From positions 1 through 22,670 of the forward strand of contig URDR01000046.1 in the NCBI GenBank assembly GCA_900546645.1: 22,670 nt of DNA, written 5' to 3'. The stretch is from an uncultured Bacteroides sp. Lineage in GTDB: Bacteria > Bacteroidota > Bacteroidia > Bacteroidales > Bacteroidaceae. The notes beneath the pieces are model-generated. The model was not told where the DNA came from and did no database searches. It saw only the letters and a list, made by a program, of their open reading frames with translations. A program made the position numbers and the translations under genes. Numbering within the stretch: the first letter of the stretch is position 1; each line of letters begins with the position of its first letter. Positions 8,665-15,819 of the stretch are shown in pieces.

Positions 8665-9174
8665 ATGCAAAATATCAGTTTTCGTGATGATATACTTCCT
8701 TTAAAAGACAAGCTGTTCAGGCTTGCGCTTCGTATTACGTTGAATCGTGCCGAGGCGGAAGATGTTGTGCAGGATACACTGATACGCGTATGGAGTAAAC
8801 GTGAAGAATGGGTTGGCTTGGAATCGGTTGAGGCCTATTGTATGTCGATAGCACGAAATTTGGCAATAGACCGTAGCCGGAAAGCAGAAAACAGGAACTT
8901 AGAGCTTACACCGGAAACTCAAGAGCTTCCGGATATGATGACCCCAGATTGCCGGATGGAGCAGGATGAGCAAATTCATCTGATTCATCGGTTGGTCAAT
9001 CAGCTTCCGGAAAAGCAACGCACCATTTTGCAGCTTCGTGATATTGAAGGAAAAAGTTATAAGGAAATAGCAGACATCATGTCCTTGACTGAGGAGCAAG
9101 TAAAGGTTACTCTTTTTAGGGCACGTCAGCGTATCAGATTACAATATAGTGAAATAGATAAATATGGATTATAA
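8665..9174 (+). CDS. ECF-family RNA polymerase sigma factor
   Basis: This is an alternative sigma factor of the extracytoplasmic-function class, which redirects RNA polymerase to a small regulon. Region 2 is at about residues 8-75 (LALRITLNRAEAEDVVQDTL, then SIARNLAIDRSRK). Region 4 is at about 110-160 (LPEKQRTILQLRDIEGKSYK followed by EIADIMSLTEEQVKVTLFRA). Sigma regions 1 and 3 are absent, as expected. At 169 residues it has standard length. Its end overlaps the next gene by 11 bases, which ties it to that membrane protein. The inducing signal cannot be read from sequence. It is probably transcribed from upstream or through the stem-loop after argB, because no promoter box fits in the 15 bases before the start. 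Confidence 0.94.
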   Translation: MQNISFRDDILPLKDKLFRLALRITLNRAEAEDVVQDTLIRVWSKREEWVGLESVEAYCMSIARNLAIDRSRKAENRNLELTPETQELPDMMTPDCRMEQDEQIHLIHRLVNQLPEKQRTILQLRDIEGKSYKEIADIMSLTEEQVKVTLFRARQRIRLQYSEIDKYGL

Positions 9175-9640
9175 GTACATCGAACAACTCTTGGAGCGCT
9201 ATTGGAACTGTGAGACTTCTATTGAAGAGGAACAGATTCTGCGGGCTTTTTTTCGTCAGAAAGAACTGCCGGCTCATTTACTCCGCTATAAATCTTTGTT
9301 CGCTTTTGAGGATATGGAAAGCATGGAAGGTTTAGGAGAAGAGTTCGATGAACGTATCTTAGGACAAATTGAGCGTCCGGTGGTAAAGGCACGTCGTCTA
9401 ACCGTTCATACACGCTTTATGCCTCTGTTTAAGGCGGCAGCCATGCTCTTGCTGATATTTACATTGGGTGGAGTGGTGAAACACTCGCTGGCAGATTCCG
9501 AAGGAGGTGTCGTCTATGTATACGATCAGTTTGAACGTCGTTCTGTTGATCCGCAGGTGGCTTATGAAGCCGATACCATAAAAGCCTCTCTGAAAAATGT
9601 ACCTGTTAATGCAGACAGGGAAAGAGAAGCTAAGAGATAG
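9164..9640 (+). CDS. Single-pass membrane protein, candidate anti-sigma factor
   Basis: I do not recognise a characterised family. The 158-residue protein has a helical, acidic cytoplasmic N-terminal half (MDYKYIEQLLERYWNCETSI...). A membrane segment follows at about residues 86-104 (FMPLFKAAAMLLLIFTLGG), then a ~55-residue polar C terminus. This topology, the 11-base overlap with an ECF sigma gene and the lack of any other partner make an anti-sigma role likely (inference). No zinc-binding HxxxCxxC motif of the ZAS type is present. The start is fixed by the overlap, in which the ATG lies inside the sigma gene's last codons. It is the last gene before a convergent intergenic region. Confidence 0.8.
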   Translation: MDYKYIEQLLERYWNCETSIEEEQILRAFFRQKELPAHLLRYKSLFAFEDMESMEGLGEEFDERILGQIERPVVKARRLTVHTRFMPLFKAAAMLLLIFTLGGVVKHSLADSEGGVVYVYDQFERRSVDPQVAYEADTIKASLKNVPVNADREREAKR

Positions 9641-9750
9641 AACATTTTCATTTGCTTTTATATATATAGTTAGTACTTATCTTAGAACAGAATATGTGAG
9701 GCTGTGAAGTTTCAATTCTCTCAAATTAAATATTACTAACTTAATACTAA

Positions 9751-9791
9751 AGAAGGGTTACTGCGTGAGGCAGTAGCCCTTCTTGCTTTGT
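9751..9791 (+). terminator. Terminator of the sigma factor operon
   Basis: A 14-bp stem with one G-T pair (arms 9751-9764 and 9770-9783, core AGAAGGG/CCCTTCT) closes a five-base loop. It is followed by a T-rich but broken tail (TGCTTTGTT). It lies about 110 bases past the last + strand gene. Confidence 0.85.
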
Positions 9792-9804
9792 TATTTGTGG
9801 GGAA

Positions 9805-9844
9805 GAAAAATGTCTAAGCGTTTTGCATCGGATACTTAGGCATT
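9805..9844 (-). terminator. Terminator on the - strand after argD
   Basis: A 10-bp stem (arms 9809-9818 and 9835-9844) with one G-T pair and a 16-base loop. Read on the - strand it is followed by a five-T run (TTTTTCTT), so it fits as a terminator of the arginine operon about 95 bases after argD. Confidence 0.65.
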
Positions 9845-9869
9845 TCCTTTAGAACGACCTGAAGAATTT

Positions 9870-9912
9870 GTGCCCGTGACTCGGTGGTTTTTCTCCTCCA
9901 AGTCACGGGCAC
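9870..9912 (-). terminator. Strong hairpin directly after argD
   Basis: A perfect 12-bp GC-rich stem (arms 9870-9881 and 9901-9912, GTGCCCGTGACT/AGTCACGGGCAC) has a 19-base loop. It lies 27 bases after the argD stop. No T run follows on either strand, so it may protect the 3' end of the mRNA rather than terminate. Confidence 0.6.
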
Positions 9913-9939
9913 AGTATTAAAGTTTATAAGAATCGGTGC

Positions 9940-11064
9940 TTATTTCAGAACTTTATGCAAGCGAGTTAAAAAGTCATCTGCTTCGGTCATGTTGAGGCAG
10001 AGTGGGGGAAGCAGACGGATTACATTGGTCCCGCTTACTCCTGTGAATACCTTTTGCTCGAATAACAGGCGCTGGCGGATTTCTTTGATTGGTTGCTCAA
10101 ATTCCATTCCAATCATCAATCCACGTCCACGTACTTCTTTGATTCCTTTAAACTTCTTAAGTTCTTCAGATAAATGCGCTCCAACTTTAGCAGCATTATC
10201 TACCAGTCCTTCTTCTTTCATTACGTCGAGTACGGCGATAGCAGCGGAACAGGCTAAATGATTCCCGCCGAAGGTGGTTCCTAGCTGCCCGTAAACGGGT
10301 GTGAATTTAGGGCTGATTAGCACTCCGGCCATAGGGAATCCGTTGCCGATTCCTTTAGCAACCGTAATGATGTCCGGACGTATGCCGTTATACTGATGGG
10401 CAAAGAACTTACCGCTGCGTCCGTAACCCGACTGGATTTCATCAAGAATCAGCACCGTATTTGTTTCTTCACATGCCTTTTGCAAAGCCTGCATAAACTT
10501 AGTGTCGGGTAACAGAATTCCTCCTACGCCCTGTATTCCTTCGATGATGACTGCACACACATCCCCTTTAGCAATCTCAGCCTTCATAGCCTCGGTATCA
10601 TTTAAGGGAAGATAAGTTACATGTCCGTTATCATTAATCGGAGCAATGATTTTAGGATTGTTTGTTACTTCGACGGCCAGTGAAGTGCGTCCGTGAAAAG
10701 CCTTGGCAAATGAGACAACCCGTGTACGTCCATTGTAGAAAGACGCCAGTTTCATTGCATTCTCATTGGCTTCAGCTCCAGAGTTGATGAGAAACAGCTG
10801 GTAATCGTCATACCCGGAGATTGCTCCCAAACGATCAGCTACCTCTTGCTGTAATTTATTGATTACAGAGTTTGAATAAAATCCAAGGGTAGCCACTTGT
10901 TTGCTGATGGTTTCCACATAATGCGGGTGGGCATGTCCGATAGAGATAACGGCATGTCCTCCATAAAGGTCAAGATATTCTTGTCCTTTGTCATCCCATA
11001 CATGGCAACCTTTGCCTCGTACGATGTTTACATCGAACAGAGGATATACATCGAATAGTTTCAT
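9940..11064 (-). CDS. argD: N-acyl-ornithine aminotransferase (acetyl- or succinyl-ornithine)
   Basis: It is a PLP-dependent class III aminotransferase that makes N-acylornithine from the semialdehyde, with glutamate as amino donor. The cofactor-binding residues are visible: NSGAEAN at 94-100, AFHGRTS at 122-128, D208 in ILDEIQSGYGRSGKF, and the Schiff-base lysine K237 in TVAKGIGNGFP. The motif usually written EPVQGEGG reads EGIQGVGG here. The 374 residues are a little short of E. coli ArgD (about 406), mainly at the N terminus, but the fold is complete. It is the last gene of the - strand arginine operon. The acyl group (acetyl or succinyl) cannot be decided from this sequence alone. Confidence 0.94.
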   Translation of the reverse strand: MKLFDVYPLFDVNIVRGKGCHVWDDKGQEYLDLYGGHAVISIGHAHPHYVETISKQVATLGFYSNSVINKLQQEVADRLGAISGYDDYQLFLINSGAEANENAMKLASFYNGRTRVVSFAKAFHGRTSLAVEVTNNPKIIAPINDNGHVTYLPLNDTEAMKAEIAKGDVCAVIIEGIQGVGGILLPDTKFMQALQKACEETNTVLILDEIQSGYGRSGKFFAHQYNGIRPDIITVAKGIGNGFPMAGVLISPKFTPVYGQLGTTFGGNHLACSAAIAVLDVMKEEGLVDNAAKVGAHLSEELKKFKGIKEVRGRGLMIGMEFEQPIKEIRQRLLFEQKVFTGVSGTNVIRLLPPLCLNMTEADDFLTRLHKVLK

Positions 11065-11071
11065 GGTTTTA

Positions 11072-11103
11072 AATGAAAAATTAAGAATGAAAAATGAAGA
11101 ATT
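11072..11103 (-). repeat. Left arm of 32-bp inverted repeat flanking the four-helix-bundle gene
   Basis: This purine-rich 32-mer is an imperfect inverted copy (25 of 32 positions) of 11506-11537. It lies between the stop of the four-helix-bundle gene and the argD start. Most mismatches are A/G differences. Confidence 0.65.
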
Positions 11104-11112
11104 GCTATAGCC

Positions 11113-11502
11113 TTAGTGCTTTATTTTTTCATTCTTTAGATTGTCTTTTACGGTTTTTATAGATGATATGAGGAGAGCTACCAGCTCTCCACAATCTTTT
11201 TCCATACTTTCGAAGGCATTCTTGCCGATGTAATTGGAGTCTTTTAGCAGATTTAACCAATAGTCGGTTTCGTTAGCCTCTTTTAGTGCAACACTGAGCT
11301 TGTTGATGAAGTCGGAACGACTTTGTGCAAATTCAGATTCTCGAATAAGAGCTCCTACAGCCGTGCCTGAACGAAGAATTTGTTTGCTTAGAATATATTC
11401 TTGTTTTTCTTTTTTAAGAAACTCACTCATGTGTATGATTCGTAAAGCGAAGTCATAGCTTTTGAGGTGTAGCAGAGAGTTTTTCCTATTTCGTGTATCC
11501 AT
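11113..11502 (-). CDS. Four-helix-bundle protein (S23 / 23S rRNA intervening-sequence family)
   Basis: This is a 129-residue, all-helical protein. It shows the family marks SKQILRSGTAVGALIRESEF and NKLSVALKEANETDYWLNLL. Relatives include the ORF carried by intervening sequences of some 23S rRNA genes and the Avd accessory protein of diversity-generating retroelements. They form pentameric barrels with a basic surface that can bind nucleic acid. No enzymatic motif is present and the function is unknown. It sits between argC and argD, where it has no metabolic reason to be. It is bracketed by a 32-bp imperfect inverted repeat: the upstream arm starts at the argC stop and ends four bases before this ATG. 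No retroelement genes are nearby. Confidence 0.88.
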   Translation of the reverse strand: MDTRNRKNSLLHLKSYDFALRIIHMSEFLKKEKQEYILSKQILRSGTAVGALIRESEFAQSRSDFINKLSVALKEANETDYWLNLLKDSNYIGKNAFESMEKDCGELVALLISSIKTVKDNLKNEKIKH

Positions 11503-11505
11503 GAA

Positions 11506-11537
11506 AATTCCTCATTCCTCGTTCTTCATCCTTCATT
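11506..11537 (-). repeat. Right arm of 32-bp inverted repeat, abutting the argC stop
   Basis: This arm is complementary to 11072-11103 at 25 of 32 positions. It overlaps the first two bases of the argC stop codon on one side and ends three bases short of the four-helix-bundle start codon on the other. It also supplies the GAGGAA that could serve as that gene's ribosome-binding site. Confidence 0.65.
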
Positions 11538-12504
11538 AAAATGCACTCGGTTTCAGCATCAGTCCCACTGTCTCTTCCAAGTTAAACATGAGGTTCATGT
11601 TATGCACAGCCTGCCCGCTTGCGCCTTTCAGCAAATTGTCGATACATGAAACAATCAGCAACTTGTCACCGTGTTTTTCCAGATGAATCAAACATTTGTT
11701 GGTATTTATCACTTGCTTCAGGTCAATATTCTTTTCCACGATGTGTGTAAAAGAATCTTCAGCATAAAATTCTTTATACATTTTGACGATTTCTTCCAAT
11801 TCTACTTTCGTCTTGACAACTAAGGTGGCAAAGATACCGCGGGCGAAGTCACCTCGGTAGGGAATAAAATCAATATCAGAGTCAAAGCTGCTTTGCAGTT
11901 GCTTCAGCGACTGCTTGATTTCAGGAACATGCTGGTGAGAAAATGGCTTATATACGCTCATGTTGTTGTTACGCCAACTGAAATGGGTTGTAGCTCCCGG
12001 TTTAACTCCGGCTCCGGTGCTTCCGGTAATGGCATTCACCATTACGTCTCCGTTCAGCATCAGGTGTTTGGCCAAAGGCAGTAACCCTAACTGAATGCAA
12101 GTGGCAAAACACCCCGGATTAGCCACATGCTTGCTCTTGCAGATGGTACGGCGGTTTAACTCCGGAAGTCCATATACAAAGTCATGTTCGTCACTTTTGA
12201 TGCGGTAATCCATCGAAAGGTCTATGATTTTCAAGTCTTCCGGGATGTTGTGGCTGTCCATGAACTTTTTAGTATCCCCGTGTGCGGTGCAGAAAAACAA
12301 TACATCAATAGAGTCAAGAGGCAGTTCATCTGTAAACACCAGTTCTGTTTCACCATACAGCCCTTCATGCACATCGGTGATTTTATTTCCAGCATTACTT
12401 GAGCTGTTGATAAACTTGATATCCACATCAGGATGATTCAAAAGCAGGCGAATTAGTTCGCCTGCTGTATATCCTGCTCCTCCAATAATTCCTACTTTTA
12501 TCAT
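11536..12504 (-). CDS. argC: N-acyl-gamma-glutamyl-phosphate reductase
   Basis: It reduces N-acylglutamyl phosphate to the semialdehyde with NADPH, the third step of arginine synthesis. The dinucleotide-binding loop is GGAGYTAGEL at residues 8-17, and the catalytic cysteine is C132 in HVANPGCFATC. Further family marks are GSTGAGVKPG and PFSHQHVPEI, which holds the conserved histidines. The 322 residues fit the shorter bacterial type. The start overlaps the argG stop by four bases, so the two are translationally coupled. The stop codon coincides with the edge of the inverted repeat around the next gene. Confidence 0.96.
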   Translation of the reverse strand: MIKVGIIGGAGYTAGELIRLLLNHPDVDIKFINSSSNAGNKITDVHEGLYGETELVFTDELPLDSIDVLFFCTAHGDTKKFMDSHNIPEDLKIIDLSMDYRIKSDEHDFVYGLPELNRRTICKSKHVANPGCFATCIQLGLLPLAKHLMLNGDVMVNAITGSTGAGVKPGATTHFSWRNNNMSVYKPFSHQHVPEIKQSLKQLQSSFDSDIDFIPYRGDFARGIFATLVVKTKVELEEIVKMYKEFYAEDSFTHIVEKNIDLKQVINTNKCLIHLEKHGDKLLIVSCIDNLLKGASGQAVHNMNLMFNLEETVGLMLKPSAF

Positions 12505-13709
12505 ACGTTTTCCTCGTCTTTATGGTTGGCATAATAAGCACGGAGCGGGGTAGAAAGCACTTTGATGAAGCCTTTTGCATCCTCTGCCGTCCATCCTTTC
12601 TGCATTTCTCCGTATTCACCGAATTTATTTTTCACTAAGTCGTCTTCAGAATCAACACCTACGGTAGCAAAAGAGTAGGGGCGAAGTTCCAGAATAGCCG
12701 TACCGTTCACGTTGCGCTGCGACTCCTGAAGCATGGCTTCAATGTCGCGCATTACAGGCTCTAAGTACTGGCTTTCATGAAGGAACATACCATACCAGTT
12801 GGCAATCTGATCTTTCCAGTACTGCTGCCATTTGCTCAGTGTATATTTTTCCAGAAACTTATGTGCACCGATAATCAGCATCGGAGCAGCAGCTTCAAAC
12901 CCTACACGTCCTTTGATGCCGATGATGGTGTCGCCCACGTGCATATCGCGTCCGATACCATAAGCTGCGCCGATTTCTTCTACCTTCTGGATTGCTTTGA
13001 TCTTATCATCGAAAACCTCTCCGTTAACAGCATATAGTTCTCCCTTCTTGAACTCCAGTTTTAACTGCTCACTGCCCGTTTTGGTAACCTGTTTCAAGTA
13101 AGCACTTTCCGGAAGGCCCTGAGCAGAATCTAAGATTTCTCCTCCGCAGATAGAAGTACCCCAAATACCTACATTGTATGAGTATTTCAATTTAGTGAAA
13201 TCAGCTTCAAAGCCGTGTTCTTTTAAGTAGTTGATTTCATACTCACGGCTCAATGCCATGTCGCGGGTTAGCGTAATGATTTCTACTCCCGGAGCCATAA
13301 CAAGGAAAGTCATGTCAAAACGCACTTGGTCATTTCCGGCACCAGTTGAACCGTGTGCAATGGCATGTGCGCCGATTTCGTTGGCATAGCGTGCGATAGC
13401 CAATGCCTGGAAGATTCGTTCAGAGCTTACAGAGATAGGGTAGGTCCCGTTACGCAATACATTACCAAACACCATGTATTTCAAGCTCTTTTCGTAGTAT
13501 TCCTGCGTTACGTCCAAGGTGATGTATTTCACAGCTCCCAGTTTATACGCATTTTCTTCATTTTGTTTTAACTGCTCGGGGCTGAAGCCGCCGGTATTTG
13601 CACAGGCAGCATATACTTCATAACCTTTTTCTTTTGCCAGATACATCACAGTAAATGAGGTATCCAAACCGCCGCTGAACGCAACGACAACTTTCTTCTT
13701 TTCTTCCAT
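12501..13709 (-). CDS. argG: Argininosuccinate synthase
   Basis: It joins citrulline and aspartate, with ATP cleaved to AMP and PPi, giving argininosuccinate. The N-terminal ATP pyrophosphatase loop is S12-GGLDTS-18, followed by the family signatures AHGSTGAGNDQVRF and the DMALSREYEINYLKEH region. Its 402 residues match the usual 400-450. It is transcribed with the rest of the - strand arg genes. The 68-bp gap from the upstream GNAT gene contains a small imperfect hairpin (13726-13754) and no clear promoter. argH, which would act next, is not in the window. Confidence 0.96.
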   Translation of the reverse strand: MEEKKKVVVAFSGGLDTSFTVMYLAKEKGYEVYAACANTGGFSPEQLKQNEENAYKLGAVKYITLDVTQEYYEKSLKYMVFGNVLRNGTYPISVSSERIFQALAIARYANEIGAHAIAHGSTGAGNDQVRFDMTFLVMAPGVEIITLTRDMALSREYEINYLKEHGFEADFTKLKYSYNVGIWGTSICGGEILDSAQGLPESAYLKQVTKTGSEQLKLEFKKGELYAVNGEVFDDKIKAIQKVEEIGAAYGIGRDMHVGDTIIGIKGRVGFEAAAPMLIIGAHKFLEKYTLSKWQQYWKDQIANWYGMFLHESQYLEPVMRDIEAMLQESQRNVNGTAILELRPYSFATVGVDSEDDLVKNKFGEYGEMQKGWTAEDAKGFIKVLSTPLRAYYANHKDEENV

Positions 13710-13777
13710 ATTCGTATATCTTTTTAAGGAAACAGGGTGATAAGCCGGTTCCTTTTATTAGCTGAGTAAGTTTTCTG

Positions 13778-14347
13778 TTAGAAATTATTTATTTTATCAT
13801 CTGTATGCAGTGCTGGATCGTAAAGCATGGCAGTGCAGATACAGAATTTGCGCTTTTTCGTCATGAGGATTTCATGGTTGATACATCCTTCACATCCTTT
13901 CCAGAAGGATTCGTCGTCTGTCAACTCATTGAATGTAACCGGAACGTATCCCAGTTCGGTATTCATTTTCATGACAGCTGCTCCAGAAGTCAGACTGAAT
14001 ATCTTCGCTTTAGGCCAGCGCAGGCGTGCCAAAGTAAATGAAGCATGCTTGATGCGTTTAGCCAGTCCGCATCCTCTGTATTTAGGATGTACAATCAGTC
14101 CGGAAGTAGCCACATACTGCTTGTTTCCCCAAGATTCAATGTAGGTAAATCCGGCAAAATCATCACCGCATAATGCTATAATAGCCTTTCCTTCCTTCAT
14201 TTTTGTTGCTACATACTCATGTGTACGTTCAGCGATACCTGTTCCGCGAACTTTTGCAGCTTCTCTGATAGTGGTTAATATTGTGTCAACGTAAACCTCG
14301 TGTGAGGCGTCGGCTACCATAACATCGATTTGTTTAGTAGTATCCAT
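13778..14347 (-). CDS. GNAT acyltransferase of the arginine operon, candidate N-acylglutamate synthase
   Basis: This is a GNAT-fold acyltransferase of 189 residues. The acyl-CoA loop is R91-GCGLA-96 after the beta4 strand (TSGLIVHPKYRG), and a beta5 strand follows (AKIFSLTSGAAVMKMN). Its place directly after argR and before argG suggests it acylates glutamate to start arginine synthesis, since no argA or argJ is seen. Whether it uses acetyl-CoA or succinyl-CoA is unknown. An unusual C-terminal segment carries C152, C155, H158, C169 and C171, a spacing that could hold a metal ion. The gap to argR is 18 bases. The GNAT assignment is firm; the reaction is inferred from context. Confidence 0.88.
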   Translation of the reverse strand: MDTTKQIDVMVADASHEVYVDTILTTIREAAKVRGTGIAERTHEYVATKMKEGKAIIALCGDDFAGFTYIESWGNKQYVATSGLIVHPKYRGCGLAKRIKHASFTLARLRWPKAKIFSLTSGAAVMKMNTELGYVPVTFNELTDDESFWKGCEGCINHEILMTKKRKFCICTAMLYDPALHTDDKINNF

Positions 14348-14365
14348 TTCTTTATATGTCTTGTT

Positions 14366-14845
14366 TTAGAAGTTTATATTTGGAATAATTTGAGAAAGCG
14401 AATGTTTGACACTCTCGTGTGAGCATCCCTCACGGACAATCAGCATGAGGGTATCATCGCCGGCGATAGTACCGATAATTTCATGAAAGTTATGCATGTC
14501 AATATCGTAAGCCAGACTGCTGGCATAGCCGGGGCGGGTTTTGATGACCGCTATGTTTCCTGAAAATTCAATGGAGATGAATCCGTTATGACGTAACATT
14601 TCACTGGCGCTTTGCGGGTCGGTCATTCGTTTATACATAGTATTATTAGGTAATACATAAACATAATTCCCGTTCATGCTGGCGGCCTTAGCTACTTTTA
14701 GCTGCTTTAAGTCGCGTGATAAGGTGGCTTGTGTCAGTTGAAATCCCTCTTTGGAAAGTTCCTGCAAGAGTTCATCCTGACTTCCTATCTCTTTGCTTGA
14801 GATAATCATTTTAATGGAATCAAGTCTGCTATTCTTGTTCTTCAT
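14366..14845 (-). CDS. argR: Arginine repressor
   Basis: This is the arginine-responsive transcription regulator that binds ARG-box palindromes as a hexamer and uses arginine as co-repressor. The N-terminal winged helix has the family recognition pattern LTQATLSRDLKQLKVAK (residues 38-54, with S43-RDL). The C-terminal oligomerisation and arginine-binding domain ends with GTIAGDDTLMLIV (125-137), which holds the paired aspartates that bind arginine. The 159 residues are normal. It leads the - strand arginine operon. A -7 box lies 26 bases before its start and several palindromes stand in the spacer, so autoregulation is likely. Confidence 0.96.
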   Translation of the reverse strand: MKNKNSRLDSIKMIISSKEIGSQDELLQELSKEGFQLTQATLSRDLKQLKVAKAASMNGNYVYVLPNNTMYKRMTDPQSASEMLRHNGFISIEFSGNIAVIKTRPGYASSLAYDIDMHNFHEIIGTIAGDDTLMLIVREGCSHESVKHSLSQIIPNINF

Positions 14846-14870
14846 CTGTATAATTATTCTTTATTGACCG

Positions 14871-14878
14871 CAAATTTA
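14871..14878 (-). promoter_or_regulatory. Candidate promoter -7 box for argR and the arginine operon
   Basis: Read on the - strand this is TAAATTTG, an exact match to TAnnTTTG, 26 bases before the argR start codon. The -33 position is occupied by a 14-bp perfect palindrome instead of TTTG. Confidence 0.6.
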
Positions 14879-14893
14879 CAGTTATATTTTGAA

Positions 14894-14907
14894 TTTTATG
14901 CATAAAA
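14894..14907. promoter_or_regulatory. Perfect 14-bp palindrome, candidate ArgR operator
   Basis: TTTTATGCATAAAA is exactly self-complementary and covers the expected -33 position of the argR promoter. A bound repressor there would block transcription of the operon. The assignment to ArgR rests on position only. Confidence 0.45.
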
Positions 14908-14952
14908 ACAAATATTTTTATCCGTATATTCTAAAAGAATGTAAAAAGAACG

Positions 14953-14970
14953 AATAAATAAACATTTATT
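14953..14970. promoter_or_regulatory. 18-bp palindrome resembling an ARG box
   Basis: AATAAATAAACATTTATT has two 7-bp complementary arms around four bases, the layout of an ARG box. By eye it agrees at 14 of 18 positions with the E. coli consensus AATGAATAATTATTCATT, but lacks the conserved G and C. It ends three bases before the -7 box of the methyltransferase gene. Confidence 0.4.
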
Positions 14971-14973
14971 GCT

Positions 14974-14981
14974 TACATTTG
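14974..14981 (+). promoter_or_regulatory. Candidate promoter -7 box for the methyltransferase gene
   Basis: TACATTTG fits TAnnTTTG exactly, 27 bases before the start codon. No TTTG stands 19-20 bp upstream, where the 18-bp palindrome lies. Confidence 0.55.
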
Positions 14982-15008
14982 TCCTCATAATAATAAAGGA
15001 GAGCAGAT

Positions 15009-15725
15009 ATGATAGCAGATAATAAAGACCCGATGGGAGCCGCCATTTATGATTATTTCCGTTTTGGGAAAGCCGGAAGACTGCGCGTCTTTTCTTCACA
15101 GTTCGATGAGGATGAAATTCCGGTAGAAACCCTTTTTCGTGTGTATGAAGATATGCCCTCTGCGGAACAGACCGCATTGCAGCTGGCTCAAGGTCGTATA
15201 TTAGACGTAGGTGCCGGAAGCGGATGCCATTCGATGGCTTTGCATGAGATGGGTAAAGAGGCGTTGGCTATTGATATTTCTCCATTGGCAGTAAAAACCA
15301 TGCAGGAGCGTGGTCTGAATGCTCGTCTGCAAGATTTGTTTGACCCTTGTTTCTGTGAGCGGTTTGATACGATTTTGATGTTGATGAATGGTTCGGGGAT
15401 TATAGGGAAACTTGGACGTATAGGCAACTTTTTTCAGCATATGAAATTACTGTTGAATCCCGGAGGATGTATTTTGATGGATTCTTCTGACTTGAAATAT
15501 TTGTTTGAGGATGAAGACGGAAGTTACCTTATTGATTTGGCGGGTGATTATTACGGAGAAATTGATTTCCGTATGCAGTATAAGCAGATAAAGGGAGAAC
15601 CCTTTGACTGGCTGTATATTGACTTTGAAACATTGGCATTTTATGCAGCGCAGTATGGGTTTAAGGCTGAAACGATAGAAGAAGGAGAGAATTATGCTTA
15701 TTTGGCAAGGCTTTCTTTGGCTTGA
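15009..15725 (+). CDS. Class I SAM-dependent methyltransferase
   Basis: This is a Rossmann-fold methyltransferase of 238 residues with unknown substrate. Motif I, which binds S-adenosylmethionine, is I64-LDVGAGSG-72. The acidic residue ending beta2 is in EALAIDIS, and motif IV is weak (RFDTILMLMNGSGII). A post-I segment LLLNPGGCILMDSSD follows the usual motif VI layout. The first 60 residues carry a short helical cap. A good Shine-Dalgarno (AAAGGAG) precedes the ATG, unusual in this window. It is divergent from argR and may share regulation with it; nothing in the protein links it to arginine. Small-molecule substrates are more likely than DNA, because no target-recognition domain is present. 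Confidence 0.88.
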   Translation: MIADNKDPMGAAIYDYFRFGKAGRLRVFSSQFDEDEIPVETLFRVYEDMPSAEQTALQLAQGRILDVGAGSGCHSMALHEMGKEALAIDISPLAVKTMQERGLNARLQDLFDPCFCERFDTILMLMNGSGIIGKLGRIGNFFQHMKLLLNPGGCILMDSSDLKYLFEDEDGSYLIDLAGDYYGEIDFRMQYKQIKGEPFDWLYIDFETLAFYAAQYGFKAETIEEGENYAYLARLSLA

Positions 15726-15769
15726 ATTTGCTTAATTGATAAGAAATAAATAAAAAAGTGGATTAAAAT

Positions 15770-15800
15770 TTTGCGGATTCCGAAAATGTGTATATCTTTG
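15770..15800 (+). promoter_or_regulatory. Promoter of tRNA-Leu
   Basis: TTTG (15770-15773), 19 bp, then TATCTTTG (15793-15800): a complete match to the Bacteroides primary-sigma consensus. Transcription would begin about 7-10 bases on, shortly before the tRNA. Confidence 0.88.
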
Positions 15801-15819
15801 CACCGCAAATAAGACAAAT

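Larger units (their letters stand above)
9641..9939. other. Convergent intergenic region with three tandem hairpins
   Basis: No gene is visible. The region separates the + strand sigma/anti-sigma pair from the - strand arginine operon and holds the three stem-loops listed separately (9751-9783, 9809-9844, 9870-9912). The first 110 bases are AT-rich and show nothing I can name. Confidence 0.7.

Noticed and set aside
9884..10261. 125-codon open frame on the + strand over the argD end.
   Set aside because: Antisense to argD, low-complexity product, no start signals.
13726..13754. Terminator between the GNAT gene and argG.
   Set aside because: The imperfect stem has no T run on the - strand, so it would not end the arg transcript; the genes are likely cotranscribed.
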